A stretch of DNA of 12,520 nt from JBJXGE01 sp046154185. Lineage in GTDB: Bacteria; Planctomycetota; UBA8108; UBA1146; JAJFFE01. Every line of letters starts with the position of its first letter. Position 1 is the stretch's first letter. Both the position numbers and the translations under genes were made by a program. The stretch is from NCBI GenBank assembly GCA_046154185.1, contig JBJXGE010000014.1:1-12520 (forward strand), read 5' to 3'. Below the pieces are notes generated by a model, which saw only the letters and a list, made by a program, of their open reading frames with translations, ran no database searches and was not told where the DNA came from. Positions 5,076-12,486 of this stretch are shown piece after piece.

Positions 5076-7975
5076 CGGAGAAAAACGGCGGGCGGCCAAC
5101 CAGAGCTGCGGCCGCACCGGACAGATCGGTCGCGCCGGAAACGGCTGGCACATCGCGATCGCTCAGTCGGCACTTCAATGCCTCGCAGCTCCGCGCTGAC
5201 ACCTGGAATAGGCTCAAGCAGCTCGCCGAGGCGCTCGAGGAGCACCACGGGCGGCGGACCGATGCGGCCGCGCATCATCGCGCGATGCTCGAGGCGCTCG
5301 AGCTCCTCGAGCCGATCGAGAGTTATTGGGCTTTTCCCGGCAAGACTGCGTTCGCATTCCTCAAGACTTGCTTCGAACGCGCCGAGTACGGCCAATTGCG
5401 ACGGCTCGCAGCGCGCATCGTGCGCGCGCTCGTGAGCAAGTCGTATCGCCGGCACGCTGTGCCGCTGACGACGAGCGGCGATACGTCGGGCGCGCCCAAC
5501 GAAAACGAGCCGAGCAGCGAAGACGCGACCAGCGCCGATGCCGGCGATGGCTTGCCTTATTTCGAAGTGCTCGTCGTCGATAGCGGTACGACGGCGGTCG
5601 AGGAGGCCGTGCGCCACGGGCTGCATGGCAAGCGCCGGCCCGAAGACCCATTTCGCTACGAGGTCGTCGTTGTACAGAGTTTTGAAGACGCGCTCATCGC
5701 AGTGCTCTTCAACCACAATATTCAGGCGGTGGTCATCCGTTATGGCTTTCCGTTTCGTTCGAACCACCAACTCGAGATTCTCAAGGAGTATCTCGAAGGG
5801 GTCGAGGAGTCGGCGATCGAAGCGGAGTTCGGTCGCAATCGCGGCGCGCTCCTCGCCGAGATGATTGGCAAGCTCAGGCCGGAGCTCGACTGCTATCTTG
5901 TGACCGACGCTTCCGTCGAGGAAGTCGCCGGTAACATGCCGGGTAATTTGCGGCGCGTTTTTTATCAGCACGAGGACTACCTCGAGTTGCATTTGAATAT
6001 CCTGCGCGGCATCCACGAGCGCTACCAAACGCCGTTTTTCACTGCGCTCAAGGACTACGCCAGCCGTCCGACCGGTGTGTTCCACGCCATGCCGATCTCG
6101 CGTGGTAAGTCGGTCGTGAAATCGCACTGGATCCAAGACATGGTCCAGTTTTACGGCATCAACATTTTTCTCGCGGAGACGTCCGCGACATCGGGCGGAC
6201 TCGACTCGTTGCTCGACCCATCCGGGCCGATTAAGAAGGCGCAGGAACTCGCGGCGCGCGCGTTCGGTGCCCGGCATTCGTTCTTCGTGACGAACGGCAC
6301 CAGCACCGCGAATAAGATTGTCGTCCAGGCGATTTGTCGGCCCGGCGACATCGTGTTGGTCGATCGCAACTGCCACAAGTCGCACCACTATGGATTGGTG
6401 TTGTCGGGCGCGCACGTCGCGTACCTCGATTCCTATCCGCTCCATCCCTATTCGATGTATGGGGCAGTGCCGCTGCGCGAGATCAAGCGCGCGCTCCTTC
6501 GGTATCAACGCGCGGGGCTCATCGATCGCGTGAAGATGTTGCTCCTCACCAATTGCACGTTCGACGGCATCACCTACAACGTTGAGCAAGTGATTGAGGA
6601 GTGTCTCGCCATCAAGCCAGATCTCGTGTTTCTGTGGGACGAGGCGTGGTTCGCGTTCGCCCGTTTTGCCCCGGTGTATCGCCAACGCACGGCCATGGAG
6701 GCGGCGCAGGTTTTGCGCGATCGATATCGAACGGCGGAGTACCGCGAAGAGTACGCGAACTATCAAGAGCGCTTGCAGGAGCTCGATCCGCACGATGAGG
6801 ATGGTTGGCTCAACACGCGACTGATGCCGGATCCGCACAAAGCGCGCGTGCGCGTCTACTCGACACAGTCGACGCATAAGACTCTGACCGCGCTGCGTCA
6901 GGGCTCGATGATCCACGTCTACGACCAGGACTTTGCGAGCAAGGCGCAGGACGCGTTTCATGAAGCGTATATGACGCACACGTCGACGTCGCCGAACTAC
7001 CAAATCATCGCATCGCTCGACATCGGTCGGCGCCAAGTGCAGCTCGAAGGCTTCGAGCTGGTTCAGCAACAAATCGAGATGGCGATGGTCCTGCGTCGGC
7101 GCGTCGCGAGCCATCCACTGTTGAGCATGTATTTCAGTTTCTTGCGCGTGAAGGACATGATCCCGCCTGCGTATCGCGAGTCCGGAATTGAGAACTACTA
7201 CGACGAGGAGCGCGGCTTCACGGGTATGTGGGATTCTTGGGGGCGCGACGAATTCGTGCTCGATCCGACGCGGCTGACGCTCTACATCGGCAACACCGGC
7301 ATCGACGGCACGAGATTCAAGACCGAGTATCTCATGGACAAGCACGGCATTCAGATCAACAAGACCTCGCGCAACACCGTCCTGTTCATGACCAACATCG
7401 GGACGACGCGGAGTTCCGTCGCGTACTTGATCGATGTATTGGTCAAGATCGCGCAAGAGCTGGAAGATCGGGTCGAGGAGACCAGCCCGGTCATGCGGCG
7501 TCTTCACCACGAGCAAGTGACGGCGTTAACCGAGGATTTGCCGGCGTTGCCGGACTTCAGCCGTTTTCATGAGCGCTTTCGCACCGGCGCGCGCGCCGGC
7601 ACGCCCGAGGGTGACTTGCGCGCCGCGTTCTTTCTCGCGTACGACGACCGTTCGTGCGAGTACTTCAGTCTCGAGAGCGATGAGATCGATCGCGCCCTCG
7701 TGGGCGGCCGCGATGTCGTCGCCGCGAATTTTGTCATTCCGTATCCGCCGGGATTTCCGGTGCTGGTCCCGGGGCAAGTGGTCTCGAAGCAGATCCTCGA
7801 GTTCTTGCGCAAGATCGATGTCAAAGAGATTCATGGCTACAAGCCGGCGCTCGGTCTGCGCGTTTTCACTGCCAAGGCTCTTGAGCGGGATCGCGATGTC
7901 GCCGATACCGGCGAATCGGCGCGCGGCCAAGGCGCCGAGCACCCCGCAATGAGTGCGCTCAAACGCGGGACCTGA
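5072..7975 (+). CDS. Orn/Lys/Arg decarboxylase-family PLP enzyme, long form
   Basis: A 967-residue protein. ATG 5072 overlaps the gabT stop as ATGA, and GGGGAAGG (5054-5061) provides a ribosome binding site. Residues ~30-130 are a helical N-terminal extension, ~131-160 an acidic linker, and ~163-320 a receiver-like wing domain (FEVLVVDSG, QAVVIRYGFP, YLVTDAS). The AdiA/CadA/SpeC-type PLP domain follows: VTNGTSTANK (406-415), DRNCHKS (His435 should stack on PLP), LTNCTFDGITYN, LWDEAW (Asp523 binds the pyridine nitrogen), STHKTLTAL (Schiff-base Lys603) and HTSTSPNYQIIAS. The C-terminal domain has YPPGFPVLVPGQVV (891-904) and GLRVF. All core catalytic motifs are intact, so decarboxylation of a basic amino acid is the likely reaction. 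The substrate (ornithine, lysine, arginine or other) cannot be read from the sequence. About 45 extra charged residues lie between the DEAW and STHK motifs compared with E. coli AdiA as I recall it. Confidence 0.88.
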   Translation: MTEKNGGRPTRAAAAPDRSVAPETAGTSRSLSRHFNASQLRADTWNRLKQLAEALEEHHGRRTDAAAHHRAMLEALELLEPIESYWAFPGKTAFAFLKTCFERAEYGQLRRLAARIVRALVSKSYRRHAVPLTTSGDTSGAPNENEPSSEDATSADAGDGLPYFEVLVVDSGTTAVEEAVRHGLHGKRRPEDPFRYEVVVVQSFEDALIAVLFNHNIQAVVIRYGFPFRSNHQLEILKEYLEGVEESAIEAEFGRNRGALLAEMIGKLRPELDCYLVTDASVEEVAGNMPGNLRRVFYQHEDYLELHLNILRGIHERYQTPFFTALKDYASRPTGVFHAMPISRGKSVVKSHWIQDMVQFYGINIFLAETSATSGGLDSLLDPSGPIKKAQELAARAFGARHSFFVTNGTSTANKIVVQAICRPGDIVLVDRNCHKSHHYGLVLSGAHVAYLDSYPLHPYSMYGAVPLREIKRALLRYQRAGLIDRVKMLLLTNCTFDGITYNVEQVIEECLAIKPDLVFLWDEAWFAFARFAPVYRQRTAMEAAQVLRDRYRTAEYREEYANYQERLQELDPHDEDGWLNTRLMPDPHKARVRVYSTQSTHKTLTALRQGSMIHVYDQDFASKAQDAFHEAYMTHTSTSPNYQIIASLDIGRRQVQLEGFELVQQQIEMAMVLRRRVASHPLLSMYFSFLRVKDMIPPAYRESGIENYYDEERGFTGMWDSWGRDEFVLDPTRLTLYIGNTGIDGTRFKTEYLMDKHGIQINKTSRNTVLFMTNIGTTRSSVAYLIDVLVKIAQELEDRVEETSPVMRRLHHEQVTALTEDLPALPDFSRFHERFRTGARAGTPEGDLRAAFFLAYDDRSCEYFSLESDEIDRALVGGRDVVAANFVIPYPPGFPVLVPGQVVSKQILEFLRKIDVKEIHGYKPALGLRVFTAKALERDRDVADTGESARGQGAEHPAMSALKRGT

Positions 7976-8016
7976 TCGTCGCAGCCGGCAACAGCAGTGC
8001 GTAATGACCGCATTTG

Positions 8017-8022
8017 AAGGGG
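8017..8022 (+). promoter_or_regulatory. Shine-Dalgarno site deciding the ATP-grasp start
   Basis: AAGGGG with seven bases before GTG 8030. The alternative in-frame ATG at 8168 has no comparable purine run upstream. This favours the GTG start and hence a long basic N-terminal extension, although the recognisable domain begins only near the ATG. Confidence 0.55.
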
Positions 8023-8029
8023 ATGAGTC

Positions 8030-9619
8030 GTGGTAAGAGCGACACGCGGATCGAGTCGTCAGGTGAAGGCCGCGACCGTCAAGCGCCGGCGGCAGTCGAC
8101 GCCGCCGCAGTCAGCAGCACTCGCCGCGCGTCGAAATGGTCATCCCGCGCGCACCGCTTCAGCTGCCATGAAGCTGCGCGGAATCTCCGACATTCGTCGT
8201 TTCTTCCATCGCAATGAGCGACCGATTTATTTCATCAGCGCGACGAATTTCAATTTGCTCGGTATTGACGAGTGGGTCCGCAACTTCAAGTACATCAACT
8301 ATCTCGACTGTTACGACCGCCAACATCCAAACGTCTACGTGCCGAGCGAAATACCGCATCGCGAGTTCGAGAGTATCGAGGACATCAACAACTACTTGCT
8401 CCAGCACAAGGAAGTCATCGATCTCATCAAGGCGCGCGGGCGCGGCCCCAAAGGCGTGTTTCTGATGTTCGACGCCGAGACTGAGAAACTCGCGCGCCGC
8501 ATCGGTCTCGAAGTGTGGTTTCCGCCGGCGAAGTTGCGGCAGCGCGTCGACAACAAGGTCGAGACCGTGCGGATCGGCGACAAGGCTGGCGTGCCGAGCG
8601 TGCCGAATGTGCTGACTCGCATCGAAAGCTGGGCCGCGCTCGAGCGGGCCGCGGCGCGCGGCAAGCTAGGCAAGCACCTCGTCGTGCAGACGGCGTTCGG
8701 CGATTCGGGTCACACGACTTATTTCATCTCGAATCAAGCGGACTACGCGCGTCACGCCGCGGAGATCGAGCGCGAGCCCGAAGTGAAAATCATGAAGCGC
8801 ATCCGATGCCGGGGTTCGGCGATCGAGGCGTGCACAACCAAGCGCGGCACGATCGTCGGCCCACTGATGACGGAACTCGTGGGTTTCAAGGAGCTCACGC
8901 CGTATCGTGGCGGTTGGTGCGGCAACGAAATCTTCGCCGACTCCTTCACGCAAGCGATCCGCGACAAGGCGAAAGAGTATGCGTTTCGTTTCGGCGAGCA
9001 GCTGCGAAAGGAAGGCTATCGCGGTTACTTCGAACTCGACTTGCTGATCGACCAAGACTCGGGGCAACTGTATTTGGGCGAACTCAACCCGCGCATCACG
9101 GGCGCGAGCTCGATGACCAATCACGCGGCCTTCGCGCACGCCGATTGCCCATTGTTTTTGTTTCACCTGCTGGAGTTCTCGGGCGTCGACTTCGACTTCG
9201 ACGTTGCCGCGCTCAACCGGCGTTGGGCCGACCCGCTCAATATCGATAGTTGGAGCCAGCTCGTCATCAAGCACACCGAGACGACGGTCGACCGCATCGT
9301 CGCCGCGCCGCCGAGTGGCATTTACCGTCTCGATCGCGACGGCACCGTCCGCTACGACCGCTTCGACTATCACCGGCGCGCAGTCGGCAGCGAGTACGAG
9401 GCGTTCTTTCTGCGGATTGGCGGCGCCGGCAGTTACCGCTACGAGGGCGCCGACCTCGGCATTCTCGTGACCCGGGGTCGTCTCATGACGCCGGGCTTTC
9501 GGCTCAACAAGCGCGCCCGCGCGTGGATTAACGGAATTCGCGCGTTGTATCGCGCGCAGCCGCTCACGCCGGCGCAGCACGAACAGTCCGCCGAGATCGG
9601 CGCGTTCAAGTTGCTTTGA
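8030..9619 (+). CDS. ATP-grasp ligase-like protein
   Basis: 529 residues from GTG 8030, or 483 from the alternative ATG 8168. The first ~46 residues are Arg/Ala-rich and low in complexity. From ~48 (KLRGISDIRRFF) a pre-ATP-grasp region (~65-165) leads to DNKVETVRIGDKAGVPSVPN (~174-193), a phosphate-loop-like stretch VVQTAFGDSGHTTYF (~218-232) and the metal-binding end of the fold, YFELDLLID...YLGELNPRITG (~333-358), with Glu351 and Asn353 as likely Mg-ATP ligands. A C-terminal domain (~400-529) is specific to this protein. ATP-grasp enzymes activate a carboxylate as acyl phosphate and join it to an amine, thiol or carbanion. Automatic tools may label it biotin carboxylase, but no biotin-carrier partner is present. 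It lies 54 bp after the decarboxylase, probably in the same operon. The substrate is unknown; amide formation with an amine from the upstream enzymes is my inference. Confidence 0.82.
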   Translation: MVRATRGSSRQVKAATVKRRRQSTPPQSAALAARRNGHPARTASAAMKLRGISDIRRFFHRNERPIYFISATNFNLLGIDEWVRNFKYINYLDCYDRQHPNVYVPSEIPHREFESIEDINNYLLQHKEVIDLIKARGRGPKGVFLMFDAETEKLARRIGLEVWFPPAKLRQRVDNKVETVRIGDKAGVPSVPNVLTRIESWAALERAAARGKLGKHLVVQTAFGDSGHTTYFISNQADYARHAAEIEREPEVKIMKRIRCRGSAIEACTTKRGTIVGPLMTELVGFKELTPYRGGWCGNEIFADSFTQAIRDKAKEYAFRFGEQLRKEGYRGYFELDLLIDQDSGQLYLGELNPRITGASSMTNHAAFAHADCPLFLFHLLEFSGVDFDFDVAALNRRWADPLNIDSWSQLVIKHTETTVDRIVAAPPSGIYRLDRDGTVRYDRFDYHRRAVGSEYEAFFLRIGGAGSYRYEGADLGILVTRGRLMTPGFRLNKRARAWINGIRALYRAQPLTPAQHEQSAEIGAFKLL

Positions 9620-9722
9620 GTCGCATCGTTACTTGTTGCTTCTCTCCGTCGGTTTTGAGCCGTATCATTCGCACATTGTCGACGGGCTCTTGTCTCAATG
9701 GTCAACGGGAGGATGGCGCAGC

Positions 9723-12437
9723 ATGCGGCTACTCAAAAGCGAACTACGGCTCGGCCTGGCGTTGGGTGGGGTGTTGGCATTTGTCTCCCTGCTCTCAGCG
9801 CAACCTTCGAACGACAACTGCGCCACGCCGCTCGTGGCGATGAACGGCGCGAATCCGTTCACAAATGTCGGTGCGACGCCGGACGGGCCAGTCGGCTATG
9901 ACCTCGTGTCGTGTCCGACGAGCTGGGTCGGAACCGACGACACGCTGCACAGCGATGTTTGGTTCACGTACACCGCGACTTGCAATGGCGCGGTGATCAT
10001 CGATACCTGCGCGGCGCCGGCGTTCGACACGCGCCTGGCGGTGCACGCCGGCACAAGTTGTCCGGTCGACCTGAGCAACTTGATCGCGTGCAACGACGAC
10101 GGCTCCGGGTGCCCGACGTTTTCGAGTCGTGTGTCGTTTGACGTTTCGACCGGCGATCAGTTGTTGATCCAGGTCGGAGGTTGGTCGGTGACGACGTTTG
10201 GCACCGGCACGTTGACCATTGCTTGCACTGCACAGCCCGCGAATGATGAATGCGCGACACCCACGGCGCTCACGAACGGCAACACGATTTACTCAACGCT
10301 CGGCGCGACCTCGAGCGGGATCAATCCCGGCTGTGGCGGCTTAGCGGATCCGATCGATACTTGGTATCTCTACACGGCGACGTGCGACGGCAATTTGTCC
10401 GTTGACGCGTGCGCCAGCGACTTCGACACGCTGCTCGCGATCTGGGACGCGACAACGTGTCCGGTGGCGGGCGATGTGCCGCTGAGTTGCAGCGACGATT
10501 CTTGTGGCGCTCAGTCGGTCGTCACCGCGTCGGTCACGACCGGTCAACAGGTGTACGTGCAGGTCGGTGGCTTCCAGGGCGCACTCGGTTCTGGCACGCT
10601 GATCGTCGCCTGCCTCCCGCCTATGCCGCTCAACGATGACTGTGCGAGTCCGACGATCGCGTCAAACGGCGCGAACCCGTTCACCAACATTGGCGCGACG
10701 CCAGATGGTCCGAGTGGGTTCGGCGCTCCGCCGTGCTCGAACTGGGCGGGCGGCAGCGACACGCTCAATAACGATGTCTGGTTCACTTACACGGCGACTT
10801 GCAATGGGGTGGTGACGATCGACACTTGTACCGCGCCGACGTTTGACACGAAGCTCGCGGTCTTCAACAGTACGGCTTGTCCGCTCGATCTCAGCACTTT
10901 GATCACGTGCAACGATGACGGCTCGGGTTGTCCCGACTTCTCGAGTCGCGTGACCTTGCCGGTGACGGTGGGGCAAGTCGTGCTCATTGAAGTCGGTGGT
11001 TACACCGCGACGACTTTCGGTTCCGCCAACTTGAACATCCAATGCACACCCACGTTGTCGAACGATAGCTGCGCGACGCCGGCGATCGCGACGCTCGGCG
11101 CCAATCCGGTTTCCAATGTTGGCGCCTCTCCGGATGGCCCCGGTGGGTTTGGCGCGCCGCCATGCACCGCGTGGGTTGCAGCCGGCGGCGACACGCTCAA
11201 TAACGATGTGTGGTTCACCTACACCGCGGGCTGCACGGGAACCGTGTCGATCGAGACGTGCTCGGGCCCGACGCCGTTCGACACGAAGCTCGCAGTCTAT
11301 AGCTCGACCGCGTGTCCGACAGATCTCACGAATCTCATCGTTTGCAACGACGACGCGCCGGGATGTCCGGCGTTCTCGAGCCAAGTCGTGTTCTCGGCGG
11401 TGAGCGGCACGACGTACTTGATCGAAGTGGGTGGCTATAGCGCGTCGACTGCGGGGTCGACGACTTTGAACATCGCGTGCGATCCGACACTCGACGTCAC
11501 GGGCGACGATGTCGTCGTGCGTGGCGAGGCGCCGAGTGTCATCGACAGCGCAACGGCGCTGGCGGCCGCGCTCGCAAGCAACGGCATCACTGCGACGGTC
11601 GTCGAGTGGGGATTCTTTAGCGGCATACCGTCGCGTGTTTGGGTGTGTAACGGTACGTATCCGGATAACCACCCACTCACGCAAGCGGAGGGACAGTTCC
11701 TCGCGGACATGGTCGGCGCGGGAAATCCGGTTTACGTCGAATCCGGCGATCTGTGGGGATTTGACGATGCAACTGCGTTTGATCAATTCGACGGCGTCGA
11801 TGGTGGCGTCGCGGAGGACGGCGACAATAGCTTCATCGCGATGATTGGCTCCGATTTCGACGACGCCGAATTCGCGGGTTTGAATGCGACTTACATGCAG
11901 GACCAAGCGGGCAACGACTACACCGACCAGATCAGCGAGACGCTGCTCGACGCCGCCGGCCCCAACGCCGGTGTCGTGTGGAATCAAAGCGTCGGCGGTG
12001 TCGCGGGCTATGGCACGGGCGTCTACTACGCGACCGACGCCGGCTTTGGTCGCGTGTTGTGCCAGAGCTGGGAATTCGGCGGCTACAACGGCAATAAGAA
12101 CGTGCTTGCCGGCGCTTACATCGCGGCACTTGGCGGCGGTGGCATTGCGGTGCCACTGTTCCGGCGCGGCGATGCGAACGGCGATGGCCTGTTCAACATC
12201 GCCGACGCAGTGTTCACGCTCTCGGCGCTCTTCGTACCCGGCTCGATGGCCTCGGCGTGCGCCGACGCCGCCGACTCAAACTCCGACAACACGGTGAACA
12301 TCGCGGACGCCGTCTTCACGTTGTCCGGCTTGTTCGTACCGGGCGCGTCGCCACCCGGTGCACCGCACCCGGGCTGCGGCGTCGATCCGGATTCCGATCC
12401 CGCGCTCGGCTGCGCGTCGTATCCGACGTGTCCGTAG
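9723..12437 (+). CDS. Secreted protein with four PPC-like repeats, GATase-like domain and C-terminal dockerin-like domain
   Basis: 904 residues from ATG 9723, preceded by GGGAGGA (9707-9713). An earlier in-frame start at 9633 would bury the signal peptide MRLLKSELRLGLALGGVLAF..SA. Four beta-rich repeats follow at ~30-168, 174-297, 304-441 and 447-586, each starting ND.CA.P and ending in a L.I.C-type strand. Repeats 1, 3 and 4 share DVWFTYTA and FDT+LAV. Their paired Cys residues suggest extracytoplasmic disulfides. Residues ~590-806 look like a Rossmann/GATase-like domain (VWVCNGTYPDNHPLT, GNPVYVESGDLWGFDD), but I see no clear catalytic triad. The end (~814-904) is dockerin-like. The gene begins 103 bp after the ATP-grasp stop in the same direction; co-transcription is possible, but the protein type suggests a separate function. 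It is probably exported and either surface-bound or part of an extracellular assembly. No enzymatic role is assigned. Confidence 0.88.
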   Translation: MRLLKSELRLGLALGGVLAFVSLLSAQPSNDNCATPLVAMNGANPFTNVGATPDGPVGYDLVSCPTSWVGTDDTLHSDVWFTYTATCNGAVIIDTCAAPAFDTRLAVHAGTSCPVDLSNLIACNDDGSGCPTFSSRVSFDVSTGDQLLIQVGGWSVTTFGTGTLTIACTAQPANDECATPTALTNGNTIYSTLGATSSGINPGCGGLADPIDTWYLYTATCDGNLSVDACASDFDTLLAIWDATTCPVAGDVPLSCSDDSCGAQSVVTASVTTGQQVYVQVGGFQGALGSGTLIVACLPPMPLNDDCASPTIASNGANPFTNIGATPDGPSGFGAPPCSNWAGGSDTLNNDVWFTYTATCNGVVTIDTCTAPTFDTKLAVFNSTACPLDLSTLITCNDDGSGCPDFSSRVTLPVTVGQVVLIEVGGYTATTFGSANLNIQCTPTLSNDSCATPAIATLGANPVSNVGASPDGPGGFGAPPCTAWVAAGGDTLNNDVWFTYTAGCTGTVSIETCSGPTPFDTKLAVYSSTACPTDLTNLIVCNDDAPGCPAFSSQVVFSAVSGTTYLIEVGGYSASTAGSTTLNIACDPTLDVTGDDVVVRGEAPSVIDSATALAAALASNGITATVVEWGFFSGIPSRVWVCNGTYPDNHPLTQAEGQFLADMVGAGNPVYVESGDLWGFDDATAFDQFDGVDGGVAEDGDNSFIAMIGSDFDDAEFAGLNATYMQDQAGNDYTDQISETLLDAAGPNAGVVWNQSVGGVAGYGTGVYYATDAGFGRVLCQSWEFGGYNGNKNVLAGAYIAALGGGGIAVPLFRRGDANGDGLFNIADAVFTLSALFVPGSMASACADAADSNSDNTVNIADAVFTLSGLFVPGASPPGAPHPGCGVDPDSDPALGCASYPTCP
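9810..11480 (+). repeat. Four tandem protein repeats of 124-140 residues
   Basis: Repeat 1 spans 9810-10226, repeat 2 10242-10613, repeat 3 10632-11045 and repeat 4 11061-11480. Repeats 1, 3 and 4 share long blocks such as GANPFTN.GATPDGP, DVWFTYTA and CNDD..GCP.FSS. Repeat 2 is about 14 residues shorter and divergent, lacking the TPDGP segment and reading DTWYLYTATCDG. The layout suggests duplication of a repeat 1-like unit around an older unit. Confidence 0.85.
12162..12332 (+). other. Dockerin-like domain with two EF-hand-type calcium loops
   Basis: Two near-identical segments of the 904-residue protein. RGDANGDGLFNIADAVFTL has calcium-loop residues Asp817, Asn819, Asp821 and Asp828. DSNSDNTVNIADAVFTL has Asp851, Asn853, Asp855 and Asp862. 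This is the dockerin type I plan of loop plus helix, twice. A Pro/Cys-rich tail closes the protein. It may bind a cohesin-like partner or serve as a surface-sorting tail; the sequence does not distinguish these. Confidence 0.8.
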
Positions 12438-12463
12438 TGGCGTAATACAGGGCCGCGAACACG

Positions 12464-12486
12464 AGGGGTGTTTGAGCAACACTCCT
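12464..12486 (+). terminator. Hairpin downstream of the repeat-protein gene, possible terminator
   Basis: AGGGGTGTT pairs with AACACTCCT (nine pairs, one of them G-T) around the loop TGAGC, 26 bases after the TAG stop. The 3' side is purine-rich (GAAAGAATC), with no T-run, so it is either a non-canonical terminator or an mRNA 3'-end stabiliser. Confidence 0.4.

Noticed and set aside
3648..5153. Minus-strand open frame of 501 codons antisense to gabT
   Set aside because: Same reason: no motif, no ribosome site noted, and the plus strand encodes an unmistakable GabT.
4859..7516. Long minus-strand open frame of 885 codons antisense to gabT and the decarboxylase
   Set aside because: Arg/His/Asp-rich product without recognisable motifs, opposite two genes with clear enzyme motifs. 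Long antisense frames are expected opposite GC-rich coding DNA.
8666..9580. Minus-strand open frame of 304 codons opposite the ATP-grasp gene
   Set aside because: No motif; a shadow of the ATP-grasp coding strand.
8030..9619. Biotin carboxylase as the name for the ATP-grasp gene
   Set aside because: Only the shared ATP-grasp fold supports it. There is no biotin carrier or carboxyltransferase nearby and the C-terminal part differs.
9633..9722. Upstream start for the repeat protein
   Set aside because: It would put 30 residues before a classic signal peptide. ATG 9723 has a good GGGAGGA site.
9620..9722. Intrinsic terminator between the ATP-grasp gene and the repeat-protein gene
   Set aside because: Only an imperfect inverted repeat (GAGCCGT / ACGGGCTC) was found, with a long loop and no following T-run.
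10662..11987. Minus-strand open frame of 441 codons opposite the repeat protein
   Set aside because: Its repetitiveness mirrors the repeats on the plus strand; the composition is Arg-rich and it has no independent support.
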